Of a stretch of DNA of 37,697 nt, positions 1-8,645 are shown one piece after another. A model generated the notes under the pieces. The model saw only the letters and a program-made list of their open reading frames with translations, was not told the origin of the DNA and ran no database searches. The stretch's first letter is position 1, and every line of letters starts with the position of its first letter. Location of the stretch: the NCBI GenBank assembly GCA_013361705.1, contig JABFXN010000083.1:1-37697 (forward strand), given 5' to 3'. The DNA is from Acidobacteriaceae bacterium (GTDB lineage Bacteria; Acidobacteriota; Terriglobia; Terriglobales; Acidobacteriaceae). The position numbers and the translations under genes were made by a program.

Positions 1-16
1 GGTATTCACAAAACAA

Positions 17-32
17 CTACAATAGATTGTAT
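17..32. promoter_or_regulatory. Candidate NrdR box upstream of nrdJ
   Basis: Bases 18-31 form a perfect inverted repeat, TACAAT-AG-ATTGTA. The 16-bp site at 17-32 matches the classical NrdR-box consensus ACACWATATATWGTGT at about 12 of 16 positions. NrdR is the ATP/dATP-sensing repressor of ribonucleotide reductase genes, and the next gene is a ribonucleotide reductase, which makes the match meaningful. NrdR boxes usually occur in pairs about three helical turns apart; I see no second good box downstream, so a partner may lie left of the window. The assignment is inferred from sequence match and context. Confidence 0.45.
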
Positions 33-179
33 AAGCCGGTTGACATGCCCTACAGACAGCGTTACTTTCACAACTGCTTCCTTTTGAGGGGCCCGGCAAG
101 TCGCTAAGAAATAACGGAAGCGCGTAAGTCCGAAGATCCGTACAAGACCATCTAAAAACGTTCCTTAGGAGTTTCCCCT

Positions 180-3100
180 ATGGCTGAAAATCGTAAGGCC
201 GCTGCTGTCGCTGACTCTGTCGCCGCCTCGGCTCCTGTTGCTACCAAATCCACCAAGTCCGCCCCCGGGCTGACCTGGCAGCGGTATTTCTCCAAGCCTG
301 GCGTCAGCCCCTATGACGAGGTCGTCTGGGCCAGACGATCTTCGAGCAGAAAGACGTCGAAGTGCCCGCTGACTGGTCCATGACCGCGACCAACATCGTC
401 GCCAGCAAATATCTGCATGGCCAGCTCGGAACCCCGGAACGTGAGACGGGCGTGCGCCAACTGGTAAGCCGCGTGGCAGAGACGATCCGCGACTGGGGCA
501 AGAAGGACGGCTACTTTGCGAGCGATGAAGATGCGGCTGTCTTCCATGACGACCTGGCGCACCTGCTCATTCAGCAGAAGGCTGCGTTCAACTCCCCGGT
601 ATGGTTCAACGTCGGTTGCGACCGCCTGGAGCCGAACTCCGACGCGCAGAACTGGCACTGGAACGCGCATTCCTGCGCCATTGAATTCTCGGTGACCGGC
701 TACCGTAAGCCGCAGTGCTCGGCCTGCTTTATCAACGCCGTGAATGACTCGCTGGACTCCATTCTGACGCTGGCCAAAACCGAAGGCATGCTCTTCAAGT
801 GGGGATCGGGCACAGGATCGAACCTGTCGGCCATCCGCGGCTCCATGGAGACCCTGTCGGGCGGTGGCACCGCCTCCGGCCCGCTGAGCTTCATGCGCGG
901 CTTTGACGCCTTTGCCGGCGTGATCAAATCCGGCGGCAAGACCCGCCGCGCGGCCAAGATGGTAATCCTGAACGTGGAGCACCCGGACATCGTTGACTTC
1001 ATCGAGTGCAAGCAGAAGGAAGAGGCCAAGGCCTGGACTCTGGTGCAGGCCGGCTATGACGGCTCCGGCCCCGACTCCGAGGCGTACTCCTCGATCTTCT
1101 TCCAGAACGCGAACAACTCCGTGCGCGTGACCGATGAATTCATGCATGCGGTGGAGCGCGATGGACAGTTCTCCACACTTACGGTGAAGGATCGCAAGCC
1201 GGTCAAGGAGTATCGTGCCCGCGACATCATGAACAAGATCGCCGAGGCGACCTGGCAGTGCGGCGACCCGGGCATGCAATACGACACCACCATCAACCGG
1301 TGGCACACCAGCAAGAACACGGCGCGCATCAATGCGTCGAACCCCTGCTCGGAGTACATGTTCCTGGATGACTCGGCCTGCAACCTGGCCAGCTTCAACC
1401 TGTTGAAGTTCCTCACTCCGGGCGGCCAGTTCGATATTCCGGCCTACCGCGCGGCTATCCGCACGGTGATTACGGCGATGGAGATCCTGGTCGACAACTC
1501 CGGTTATCCGACTGAGGCGATCGCGAAGAACTCGCACGACTATCGTCCTCTGGGGCTTGGCTATGCCAACCTGGGCGCTCTGTTGATGGCCTTCGGTCTG
1601 CCGTATGACTCCGACGCCGGCCGCGACTTTGCAGCGACGCTTACCGCCATCATGTGCGGCGATGCCTACTGGCAGTCGTCCCGCGTGGCCGAGCAGTGCC
1701 AGCCTCTGGCTGCCGCGACTCCGCTGACGCAGTCCGCCACCCGTGAGGGAGGCGCTTGCCCCGGCTTCTACGTCAATCGCGAGCCGTTCCTGGATGTAAT
1801 CCGTCTGCACCGCGCCAGCGTGAACGAGATCGGTAAATCGAAGACCTCAGCAGAAGGCTTCGTTGCTCCGCAGCTCGATGAACTGATCGCGGCCAGCAAG
1901 GACTCGTGGGATGGCGCTCTGACCCACGGCGAGAAGTTCGGCTACCGCAACTCGCAGGTCACGGTGCTTGCCCCGACCGGAACCATCGGCTTCATGATGG
2001 ATTGCGACACCACCGGCATTGAGCCCGACCTCGCTCTTGTGAAGTACAAGAAGCTGGTCGGCGGCGGCATGATCAAGATTGTGAACAACACGGTGCCGTC
2101 GGCTCTGTTCAAGCTGGGCTACGACAACGACCAGGTGAACTCGATCGTCAGCTATATCGACTCGACCGGCACCATCGAAGGCGCGCCGGGCATCAAGCCG
2201 GAGCATCTGGCGGTGTTCGACTGCTCGTTCAAGCCCGCCAAGGGCACGCGCTCCATTCACTACATGGGCCACATCAAGATGATGTCGGCGACGCAGCCCT
2301 TCCTTTCGGGAGCGATCTCGAAGACGGTGAACCTGCCGCACGATGCCACGGTGGACGATATCGCCGAGGCCTACATCGAGAGCTGGCGTCAGGGCCTGAA
2401 GGCCGTGGCCATCTATCGCGACGGCTCGAAGGGAGCGCAGCCGCTGAACGTCTCTGCCTCCGACGGCAAGGCGAAGAAGGAGGGTATCGCCGACAAGGCG
2501 ACGGCCGCCATCAATGCCACTGCTGAGCCGGTTGTCGACCCAGCCGTTGTTGCGGCGAAGGAAGCCCGCATCGCGACGCTGGAGACACAGGTGGCGCAGC
2601 TCATTGCGCAGTCGAACCAGAACACAGACGCGACCGACGCCACGGCTCCGCCGCGCGCTGTACGTCACCGTCTGCCGGCTGAGCGTGCTTCGGTGACACA
2701 CAAGTTCGCCATCGCCGGCCACGAGGGCTACATCACGGTCGGTCTGTATCCGAATGGAGCCCCGGGCGAGATCTTCATCCGCATGGCGAAGGAAGGCTCG
2801 ACAGTTTCGGGCCTGATGGATTCCTTCGCGACGGCGATCTCGTTGGCGCTGCAGCACGGCGTACCGCTGAAGGTGCTGAGCGAGAAGTTCGCTCACACCC
2901 GCTTCGAGCCCTCGGGTTGGACGGGCAACGAGCAGATCGGCTACGCGAAGTCGATCATGGACTACCTCTTCCGCTGGATGCAGCTTCGCTTCCTCAGCGG
3001 TCAGCAGCTTGACCTCTTCCAGGGCCTGGCTCCGGCGAAGGCTGTACCGGTGGCGGGATCGATCGAGGGCGAGCAGGCAACAGTGGTTCCGAGCCTGTCG

Positions 3101-3358
3101 GCTGAGGTCTACGGTCCGCGCACCACGCCTCCGGTTGAGGGCATTGCTCCCGATCCGACGGCGACGGGCGCCGCTCCGGTAGCGAGCTATGGCGTGGAAG
3201 ACCGCGGCATTGCGAAGACCGTTCACGCGGCCGATGCGATGAAGAGCATGTACGACATGGGCGATGCCCCGTCGTGCTCCACCTGCGGAGCGATCATGGT
3301 CCGGAACGGTAGCTGCTATCGCTGCATGAGCTGCGGTTCCACGAGCGGCTGCTCATAA
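180..3358 (+). pseudogene. nrdJ: Adenosylcobalamin-dependent (class II) ribonucleotide reductase, frameshifted near the 5' end
   Basis: Class II ribonucleotide reductases use adenosylcobalamin to generate the radical that makes deoxyribonucleotides, independent of oxygen. The ATG at 180 follows a TAGGAG ribosome site. The first frame encodes the usual N-terminus up to PYDEVVW (codon 327-329) and then runs to a TGA at 381-383. The matching continuation, GQTIFEQKDVEVPADWS, lies in another frame from about 329 and stays open to 3358. The segment normally between VVW and QTIFEQ is missing, so a deletion of about 35 bp that is not a multiple of three is the simplest explanation. The rest, about 1010 residues, looks intact: a substrate-site Cys region (CSACFINAVNDS), FKWGSGTGSNLS, the active-site NPCSEY, the loop PTGTIGFMMDCDTTGIEPD, and a Cys-rich C-terminal tail (CSTC, CYRCMSC) of the kind that re-reduces the active site. 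A GTG at 362 could start a shortened protein. A sequencing or assembly error is possible because this enzyme is usually essential. Confidence 0.85.
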
Positions 3359-3397
3359 GGACTGATTGTCCAGGTAAATGCGCTTCGCGCAAAACAG

Positions 3398-3430
3398 AAA
3401 GCCCCGCCGTCAGGCGGGGCTTTGCTTTAA
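3398..3430. terminator. Bidirectional intrinsic terminator between nrdJ and cytochrome c
   Basis: A perfect 11-bp stem (3398-3408 with 3413-3423, AAAGCCCCGCC / GGCGGGGCTTT) encloses a GTCA tetraloop. On the plus strand it is followed by TTTGCTTTAA and on the minus strand by a T-rich run, so it can end nrdJ transcription as well as transcription of the cytochrome gene arriving from the other side. Confidence 0.85.
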
Positions 3431-3431
3431 T

Positions 3432-3506
3432 GTATTTTCCTTGTAGGTAATGAAAACGTCGCTGCACACCCCTTCCGGGATACCCAGTAACACGGAAATG
3501 CTCTAG
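3432..3506 (+). repeat. Family 1 palindromic intergenic repeat, copy 1 (internally deleted)
   Basis: This stretch begins GTATTTTCCTTGTAG and ends ACGGAAATGCTCTAG. Its middle, GAAAACGTCGCTGCAC followed by GGGATACCCAG, matches the copies at 9678-9796, 21761-21874 and 24445-24563. It lacks the left half of the internal hairpin and is therefore shorter, about 75 bp against about 115 bp. It lies about 75 bp after the nrdJ stop, beyond the terminator, and ends about 55 bp from the 3' end of the convergent cytochrome gene. Confidence 0.75.
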
Positions 3507-3561
3507 AGCGATGAAAAGCTATTCATGCTTCACGCAGACGAAGCAGAGCGGGCAATCCTAT

Positions 3562-3948
3562 TCACTTCTTCGCCAGCGACCGCACGTAGATCACCATGTT
3601 CCAAAGCTCGTCGTCCTTTAGCCGGTCGCCGTCACCGGGCATCTGGCCCTTGCCCGTTTTGATGATGGCGTAGAGATCGGCATCGGACATGTCTTTGAGA
3701 GACGAGGAGTCGGTAAGGTCTTTCGGCGCCGGCTTCATGGCGATGTCGCCTTTGCCGTCCCCGGTTGGGCCATGGCACATGGAGCAGTCATAGCCGTACA
3801 TCTTCTTGGCTTTGGCTTGAGACTCGGCTGTGGGCTTAACGGGGTTAGTCATGTTTCCGGTTGCAGGCGCGGGAGTTGCGGGTACGGGTTGCTGTGGTGG
3901 AAACGCTAGAGCCACCAAGGCAGGTAGAACAAATAAAGGCTTCAGCAT
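3562..3948 (-). CDS. Small exported c-type cytochrome
   Basis: This 128-residue protein has an N-terminal hydrophobic export signal (LFVLPALVALAF) followed by a Pro/Ala/Thr-rich linker. A single cytochrome c domain follows, with one CXXCH haem-binding site (CSMCH near residue 57) and a likely axial methionine in GKGQMPGDGD near residue 103. Single-haem proteins of this kind carry electrons in the periplasm, often to or from a terminal oxidase or dehydrogenase; nothing nearby identifies the partner. The ATG at 3948 is preceded by AGGAGG at good spacing. It converges on nrdJ and shares the terminator at 3398-3423. The family call is secure; the specific role is unknown. Confidence 0.9.
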   Translation of the reverse strand: MLKPLFVLPALVALAFPPQQPVPATPAPATGNMTNPVKPTAESQAKAKKMYGYDCSMCHGPTGDGKGDIAMKPAPKDLTDSSSLKDMSDADLYAIIKTGKGQMPGDGDRLKDDELWNMVIYVRSLAKK

Positions 3949-4044
3949 TCGAGCCTCCTAATTAGGCGGCAGAATCCTACGCCGGGTTGTGGTTTAGAGG
4001 GAAGAAGATTTTTGGAGTGGTGTGGGGAAGGTAACTGGGTACGC

Positions 4045-4175
4045 TTTTTGTTTGTCATCCCGTAGGGATCTGCTTTCACAACCTTGGGGCTGAGAAGCAG
4101 ATTTCTCCACTACTCTTCACCCCAGCCAGCAAAGCTGGCCGGGGACCCCGACGCTGCGAAATGACAAACCAAAAA
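4045..4175. repeat. Family 2 intergenic inverted-repeat element, copy a
   Basis: This 131-bp stretch is bounded by inverted arms TTTTTGTTTGTCAT (4045-4058) and ATGACAAACCAAAAA (4161-4175). Inside is the core TGAGAAGCAGATTTCTCC (4091-4108), also found at 12728-12745, 18143-18160 and 18339-18356. A second internal inverted pair is ATCTGCTT (4068-4075) with AAGCAGAT (4095-4102). It occupies most of the gene-free stretch 3949-4198 and contains no coding potential I can support. Confidence 0.7.
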
Positions 4176-4198
4176 ACGTGGCTGTTCAGCGATGCCGG

Positions 4199-4873
4199 CT
4201 AACCCAGAAGTTCGGCGTAGACGAAGCCGTCGCGTTCGACTCGTTCGCCGGGTTCGACCAGGATCTCTTTGTGCAGCATGGGACCGGCGGTAACGAAGGT
4301 GTGGAACTCGCCGTTTTCTCCGCAGGGGTCTACGCCCGGCGGGAGTGAGGCGATGAGATCGCGATCCCAGCTTCGGCCTGCAAACTCCACCGGAAGCTTA
4401 CGTGGGTCCAGGCAGGTGAGGCGAGCTTTGACACCGGCGGAGAGCATCTCTTCCGCAAGTTGGTCGGTAGGGATTCCCCAGACGGGAAAGAGCGGCTGCA
4501 AGCCGGTGCCGGAGAGCATACGTTCGCGGTAGGCGCGGATCTCTTCCAGGAAGAGGTCGCCAAAGGCCACAGCGGTAAAACCCTCGGCGACGGCGCGTTC
4601 GCAGACGGCTGCCATGCGGCGCTCGTACTCGTCGTTGGGACATGGCCAGGGAAGGGGAACCTTCCATAAAGGCAGCCCTGCGGCCTCTGCCTGACTGTCG
4701 AGCAGGTCCTCGCGGACTCCGTGAATGGCGATACGGCGGAAATGTTCGTTGACCGTTGTAAGAAGAGCGCCGACCTGCCAGTCGCCCTGTTCGTGCAGAA
4801 GCTTCAATGCCCAGGCGGAGTCCTTGCCTCCGCTCCAACTGAGAATGCATTTTTTCGCCGACATGACTGTCAT
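4199..4873 (-). CDS. Dph6/DUF71-type PP-loop ATP-binding protein (diphthine-ammonia ligase family)
   Basis: The protein opens with ILSWSGGKDSAWAL, the PP-loop (SGGKDS) of N-type ATP pyrophosphatases, which activate a substrate carbonyl by adenylation for amide or thiol transfer. Later motifs GVREDLLDSQAEAAGLPLW, FGDLFLEEIRAYRERML and DPCGENGEFHTFV are typical of the DUF71/Dph6 family. In eukaryotes and archaea Dph6 amidates diphthine on elongation factor 2; bacteria lack diphthamide, so the bacterial substrate is unknown and the enzymatic name should not be taken literally. The frame is open to an ATG at 4945, but family proteins begin shortly before the PP-loop, so I prefer 4873 or 4864. No clear ribosome-binding site decides among them. 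It is a single minus-strand gene, divergent from the receptor at 4993. Confidence 0.8.
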   Translation of the reverse strand: MTVMSAKKCILSWSGGKDSAWALKLLHEQGDWQVGALLTTVNEHFRRIAIHGVREDLLDSQAEAAGLPLWKVPLPWPCPNDEYERRMAAVCERAVAEGFTAVAFGDLFLEEIRAYRERMLSGTGLQPLFPVWGIPTDQLAEEMLSAGVKARLTCLDPRKLPVEFAGRSWDRDLIASLPPGVDPCGENGEFHTFVTAGPMLHKEILVEPGERVERDGFVYAELLG

Positions 4874-4928
4874 CGAGCTTACACAATGGCTTCGGGCAAG
4901 CCCTGGATTTTCCAATGTTTTCGCGGTT

Positions 4929-4962
4929 GTTAACGGAACATTCACGATTTCGTTAACGGGAC
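4929..4962. promoter_or_regulatory. Direct repeat GTTAACGGRAC upstream of the first TonB receptor
   Basis: GTTAACGGAAC (4929-4939) and GTTAACGGGAC (4952-4962) are 23 bp apart, close to two helical turns. They lie 31-64 bp before the receptor start, and the left copy is also near the start of the divergent DUF71 gene. Each contains the palindrome GTTAAC. This could be a tandem operator, but no specific regulator can be named. Confidence 0.3.
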
Positions 4963-4992
4963 GTAACCCTGGCTGGCGAAGCTCGAAGGTAT

Positions 4993-7900
4993 ATGAAACT
5001 CATCAGGCTTGCCCTTCTGCTTGCCATCTTCTGCATCCCGTCATTTGGCCAGATGACGACCGCCCGTCTTGTCGGCACCGTGACCGACCAGAGCGGCGCT
5101 GTGATTCCCAACGCAACCGTAGTCGTGAAGAACATCCGTACCGGTGAGAGCCGTACGGTGACGACCAACGATTCGGGTCTCTATATCATTCCGTCGCTCG
5201 TGCCCTCGGAGTATGAGGTGAAGGTTACGGCGAGCGGCTTCTCTGACGCCGAGTCCAAGGGTGTCGTGCTTGCCGTCGGCCAGGAGCTGGTGAAGGACAT
5301 CGGCCTGCCGGTTGCCGGCAGCGCAACCTCGGTGCTGGTCGATGCCGGTCAGCTCGTCGCTCTGGATACCTCTTCGGCGCGTATCGGCGCCAATGTCGCC
5401 AGCCGCGAGATCGAAGACCTCCCGATCAATGGACGCCAGGTTTCGCAGCTTTACCTGCTGGCTCCGGGCGCGACCAACGTCGGCTCTGGCAACTTCGGTG
5501 AGATCCGCTTCTCCGGCCGCGCCGTAGAGCAGAACATCCTTCGCCTGGATGGCGTGGAAGCTACTGCCATTATCGACGCCGCCCCCGGAAACCTGAACGG
5601 TGAAGCCAACTCGATCTTCCGTCTGCAGCAGTCGCTGGAAGCTATCCAGGAGTTCCGTGTCGACTCCAACAGCTACCCCGCCGAGATGGGTACCGGAACC
5701 GGTGGTCAGATCAGTTTCGTGACGAAGTCGGGTTCGAACGCATTCCACGGATCGGTCTTCGAGTATCTGCGTAACGACTTCTTCGATGCTCGTAACACCT
5801 TCAATGCGGTAAACGTCGCCAACAACTCGCCGAAGTTCCGTCTGAATCAGTTCGGTGGCTCGGTGGGCGGTCCACTCATCAAGGACAAGCTCTTCTTCTT
5901 CGGTGTGTATGAAGGTCTGCGTCAGTACTGGGACGTCGCGTCGACCGGCAACACGATCTCGAATTACACCATCTCCCGCATTCCCGCCAACTCACCCATC
6001 CGTAATCTTGTGGGCGCCTATCCTGTGGATCGGAATCCGATCGCGATCGAGCAGCCGGGCGCAACCTTCACGGACGGTACGGTCAATGGAGCCACCGGAC
6101 GCGAGCTGGTTTCGGTCAGCCGCGCGGTGCCCTTCTCGCTGACGGAGAACTTCGCGGCCGTTCGTTTTGATTACCACTTCAATGAGAAGTATTCCTCCTA
6201 CGTTCGTTTCAATCGGGACCAGGGTACGGCGAACCAGACGCAGGATCCGGCGCTGGGTCTGACGCAAAACAAGTATGTTCCGCAGAACGGCGTGATCGCG
6301 CTGAACCAGGTGCTCTCGGCTTCGATGTTCAACGAGACCAAGGTGGGCTTCAACTATGCCAAGACGCGCGTGAACGGCGTCAGCGGACCGAGCCCCAATG
6401 CTGACCTGAGCTCCAGCCTGTTCAGCATCGCCAATGCCGTCAAGCCGGGTGGTCTGGTTACGACCTCTTCGAGCTTTACCGGCCGTGGCGCGCCGTATAC
6501 CGCGTGGAGTATCTCGCCGATCGACAACTTCTCGATCATCAAGGGCAACCACAATCTGAAGTTTGGTTTTGAGTCGCGCATCATCAAGATCTTCAATGAC
6601 CAGCTCGGTGGAACGCAGTACACCTTCAACAGTGTCAGCAACTTTGTGAACAACTCGCCCGATACGACGGCTTTCAATGGCGACCTCAGCGCGCTGAGCC
6701 CGTTCAGCGGTCTGTCCGGTGTTGCACAGATGCGCCAGAACTACTACATCGGTTACGGTCAGGATGAGTGGAAGCTCCGTCCTACGCTGACCCTGGCTTA
6801 TGGTCTGCGCTATGAGTACTTCCAGCCGCTGCATGAAGTAAACGACAAGTACGTCTTCTTCGACATGTCGACGGCTACCCTGTACTCCAGCGGCCGCGTC
6901 GCAGCCTTCCCCAAGTACAACAAGAGCTGGTTTGGCAGCTCGACGAAGAACTTCGGACCGCGTGTGGGCCTGACCTGGGCTCCTGCCGGTCTGCATAACA
7001 ACACGGTGGTCCGTCTCGGCGTCGGTATGTTCTTCGGCCCCGGCCAGACGGAAGACCAGGTGCAGCCTGAGGCAAACGACCGCGTAGGCCGCAGCTTCTC
7101 CAACGGTGCACAGCCTTATCCGGTGAACACGTCGGCGCTGCTGTCGAGCTTCGATGCGACCAATCTGTCGGGCTTCCAGCCACGTGCGTATGCTCCGAAC
7201 TATCACCTGCCGGAGCGTGTGGCGACCTACACCTTCTCGATCCAGCAGCAGCTTCCGGGACAGATGCAGCTGATGTTGGGCTACGTCGGATCGCAGGGAC
7301 GTAACCTCTTCCTCCGTTCGATCACCAACCGCATCGCCAGCGTGACGACCAATGCCTCGACCGGCGCGGGTACGGCCGTACGCGAGTTCGGCAGCCGCTA
7401 TGGCGAAATTGACTACAAGACCTCGGGCGGTACGAACCACTACCACTCTTTGCAGTCGACGCTGCAGCGCCGCTTCCGTCAGGGCCTCTCGCTGGGTGCG
7501 CAGTACACCTGGTCGTAGGAGCTTGGCACGACCAGCGGATCGAACGAAGCCAGCACGGCGCAGAATCCTTTCGACTTCAATACGGAGTACGGCCGTGGCA
7601 ACTTCGATATCCGTCATAGCCTGAACGCGACGGTTCTATATGACCTGCCGATCGGCCATGGCAAGTCGATGGACTTCGGCAGCATCGGTAATGCGCTGCT
7701 CGGTGGCTGGCAGGCCGGCGGTATCGTGAACTTCCGTTCGGGCCTCCCGGTCGATGTTCTGATCACCCGTCCTGACATCGCCTACGTCGGTACGCCGACT
7801 TCCGGTACCTACGCTGGCAAGGTCTACTCCTCGCCTGTGCTCTCCTCCTCGTGCCCGGCTTACTCCAGCGGTACCACCAGCGTGAATGCGGGCGTCTGCA

Positions 7901-8397
7901 CCACGGCCGTGGTCAACGTTCCGGGCGGCGGCAACACCCGTAACATTCGCCGCGTGAACCTGGTGCCTGGCGTCAATCCGTATATCAACGCCGGCAAGCA
8001 GTTGTTGAATCCTGCTGCATTCACCATTCCGTCGCCCGGAACCTTCGGTTCACTGCGCCGCAATGCTCTGAATGGAGCCTCGCTGGCCCAGCTCGACATG
8101 ACCCTGGAGAAGACCTTCGCCATCACCGAGCGTGTGAAGGTTGACTTCAAGGCGGAGGGCTTCAACATCCTCAACCACCCGAACTACGCTGTTCCGGGCG
8201 CTATCCGCCTGGCACAGGGAATTCCCACGGGCGGTAATGCGGCCAACACGACCATTAGCAACGGCGTACAGCCGGGCCAGGCATACTCCACCGGCACGGC
8301 AGGTTCGAACTTCGGAACCTTCACTTCGACCGTGGGTAACCAGGTTGGTCAGGGTGCAAACCGCCAGCTCCAGCTTTCGGGCCGGATCAACTTCTAA
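4993..8397 (+). pseudogene. Oar-like TonB-dependent receptor interrupted by an in-frame TAG
   Basis: This is an outer-membrane TonB-dependent receptor of about 1134 codons. A signal peptide (LIRLALLLAIFCIPSFGQ) precedes a carboxypeptidase-regulatory-like beta-sandwich at about residues 22-105 (LVGTVTDQSGAVIPNATVVV). A plug domain with DLPINGRQVSQLYLLAPG and GGQISFVTKSGSNAFHGSVF follows, then a long beta-barrel. The reading frame stops at TAG 7516-7518 after LSLGAQYTWS, then continues in the same frame with ELGTTSGSNEAS, the family's usual continuation, to TAA at 8395-8397. The last part contains the barrel end (KVDFKAEGFNILNHPNYAVPG, LQLSGRINF). A CAG- or AAG-to-TAG change explains the break. 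Without readthrough the 841-residue product lacks the final strands and could not fold normally. In this clade such receptors are thought to import plant or microbial glycans; the ligand is unknown. A sequencing error cannot be excluded. Confidence 0.85.
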
Positions 8398-8419
8398 CCT
8401 GACGAAAACACAACTCCCC

Positions 8420-8455
8420 GCGGCGTGCCCCAACCAGGGCACGCCGCATTTTTTT
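8420..8455 (+). terminator. Intrinsic terminator after the first TonB receptor
   Basis: A perfect 11-bp GC-rich stem (GCGGCGTGCCC 8420-8430 with GGGCACGCCGC 8437-8447), a 6-nt loop and an uninterrupted T tract at 8449-8455 make a textbook rho-independent terminator 22 bp after the receptor stop. Confidence 0.92.
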
Positions 8456-8469
8456 CCCGGCTTTTTCGC

Positions 8470-8498
8470 TTGACTCCTGTTTTTACGGGGGTTAATCT
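8470..8498 (+). promoter_or_regulatory. Candidate sigma-70 promoter for the phoH-era cluster
   Basis: TTGACT (8470-8475) and TAATCT (8493-8498) are separated by exactly 17 bp, just after the receptor terminator and about 148 bp before phoH. It is the best promoter-like pair in the 8456-8645 gap. The leader it implies would be about 140 nt long. Confidence 0.4.
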
Positions 8499-8645
8499 TT
8501 GCGCAACTTCATTGGCAGCTCTCGCCAACCCGGTCCGGCTCCCGTTAGCGCTAAGCGCAGCGCGGCGGCTGGATGCGGCATCTAATTCCCAGAGTCAATC
8601 AACCTTCACCGCCGTACCTGCTGACGGAGGCCAGCAAACTGCTTG

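Noticed and set aside
1-179. Cobalamin riboswitch before the B12-dependent reductase
   Set aside because: I looked for the B12-box and its conserved core in the 179 bases available and found none; B12-dependent reductases also need not be riboswitch-controlled.
311-1810. Long minus-strand open frame of 499 codons opposite nrdJ
   Set aside because: It is antisense to a well-conserved enzyme, has biased Arg/His/Val composition typical of a shadow frame in GC-rich DNA, and shows no recognisable domain.
7516-7518. Programmed TAG recoding (pyrrolysine-like) in the first receptor
   Set aside because: Other genes in the window end normally with TAG, and no pyl gene or recoding structure is visible; a nonsense change or sequence error is simpler.
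5992-7617. Minus-strand open frame of 541 codons opposite the first TonB receptor
   Set aside because: Shadow of the receptor frame; no domain, start context or homology signal, and the plus-strand frame explains the sequence.
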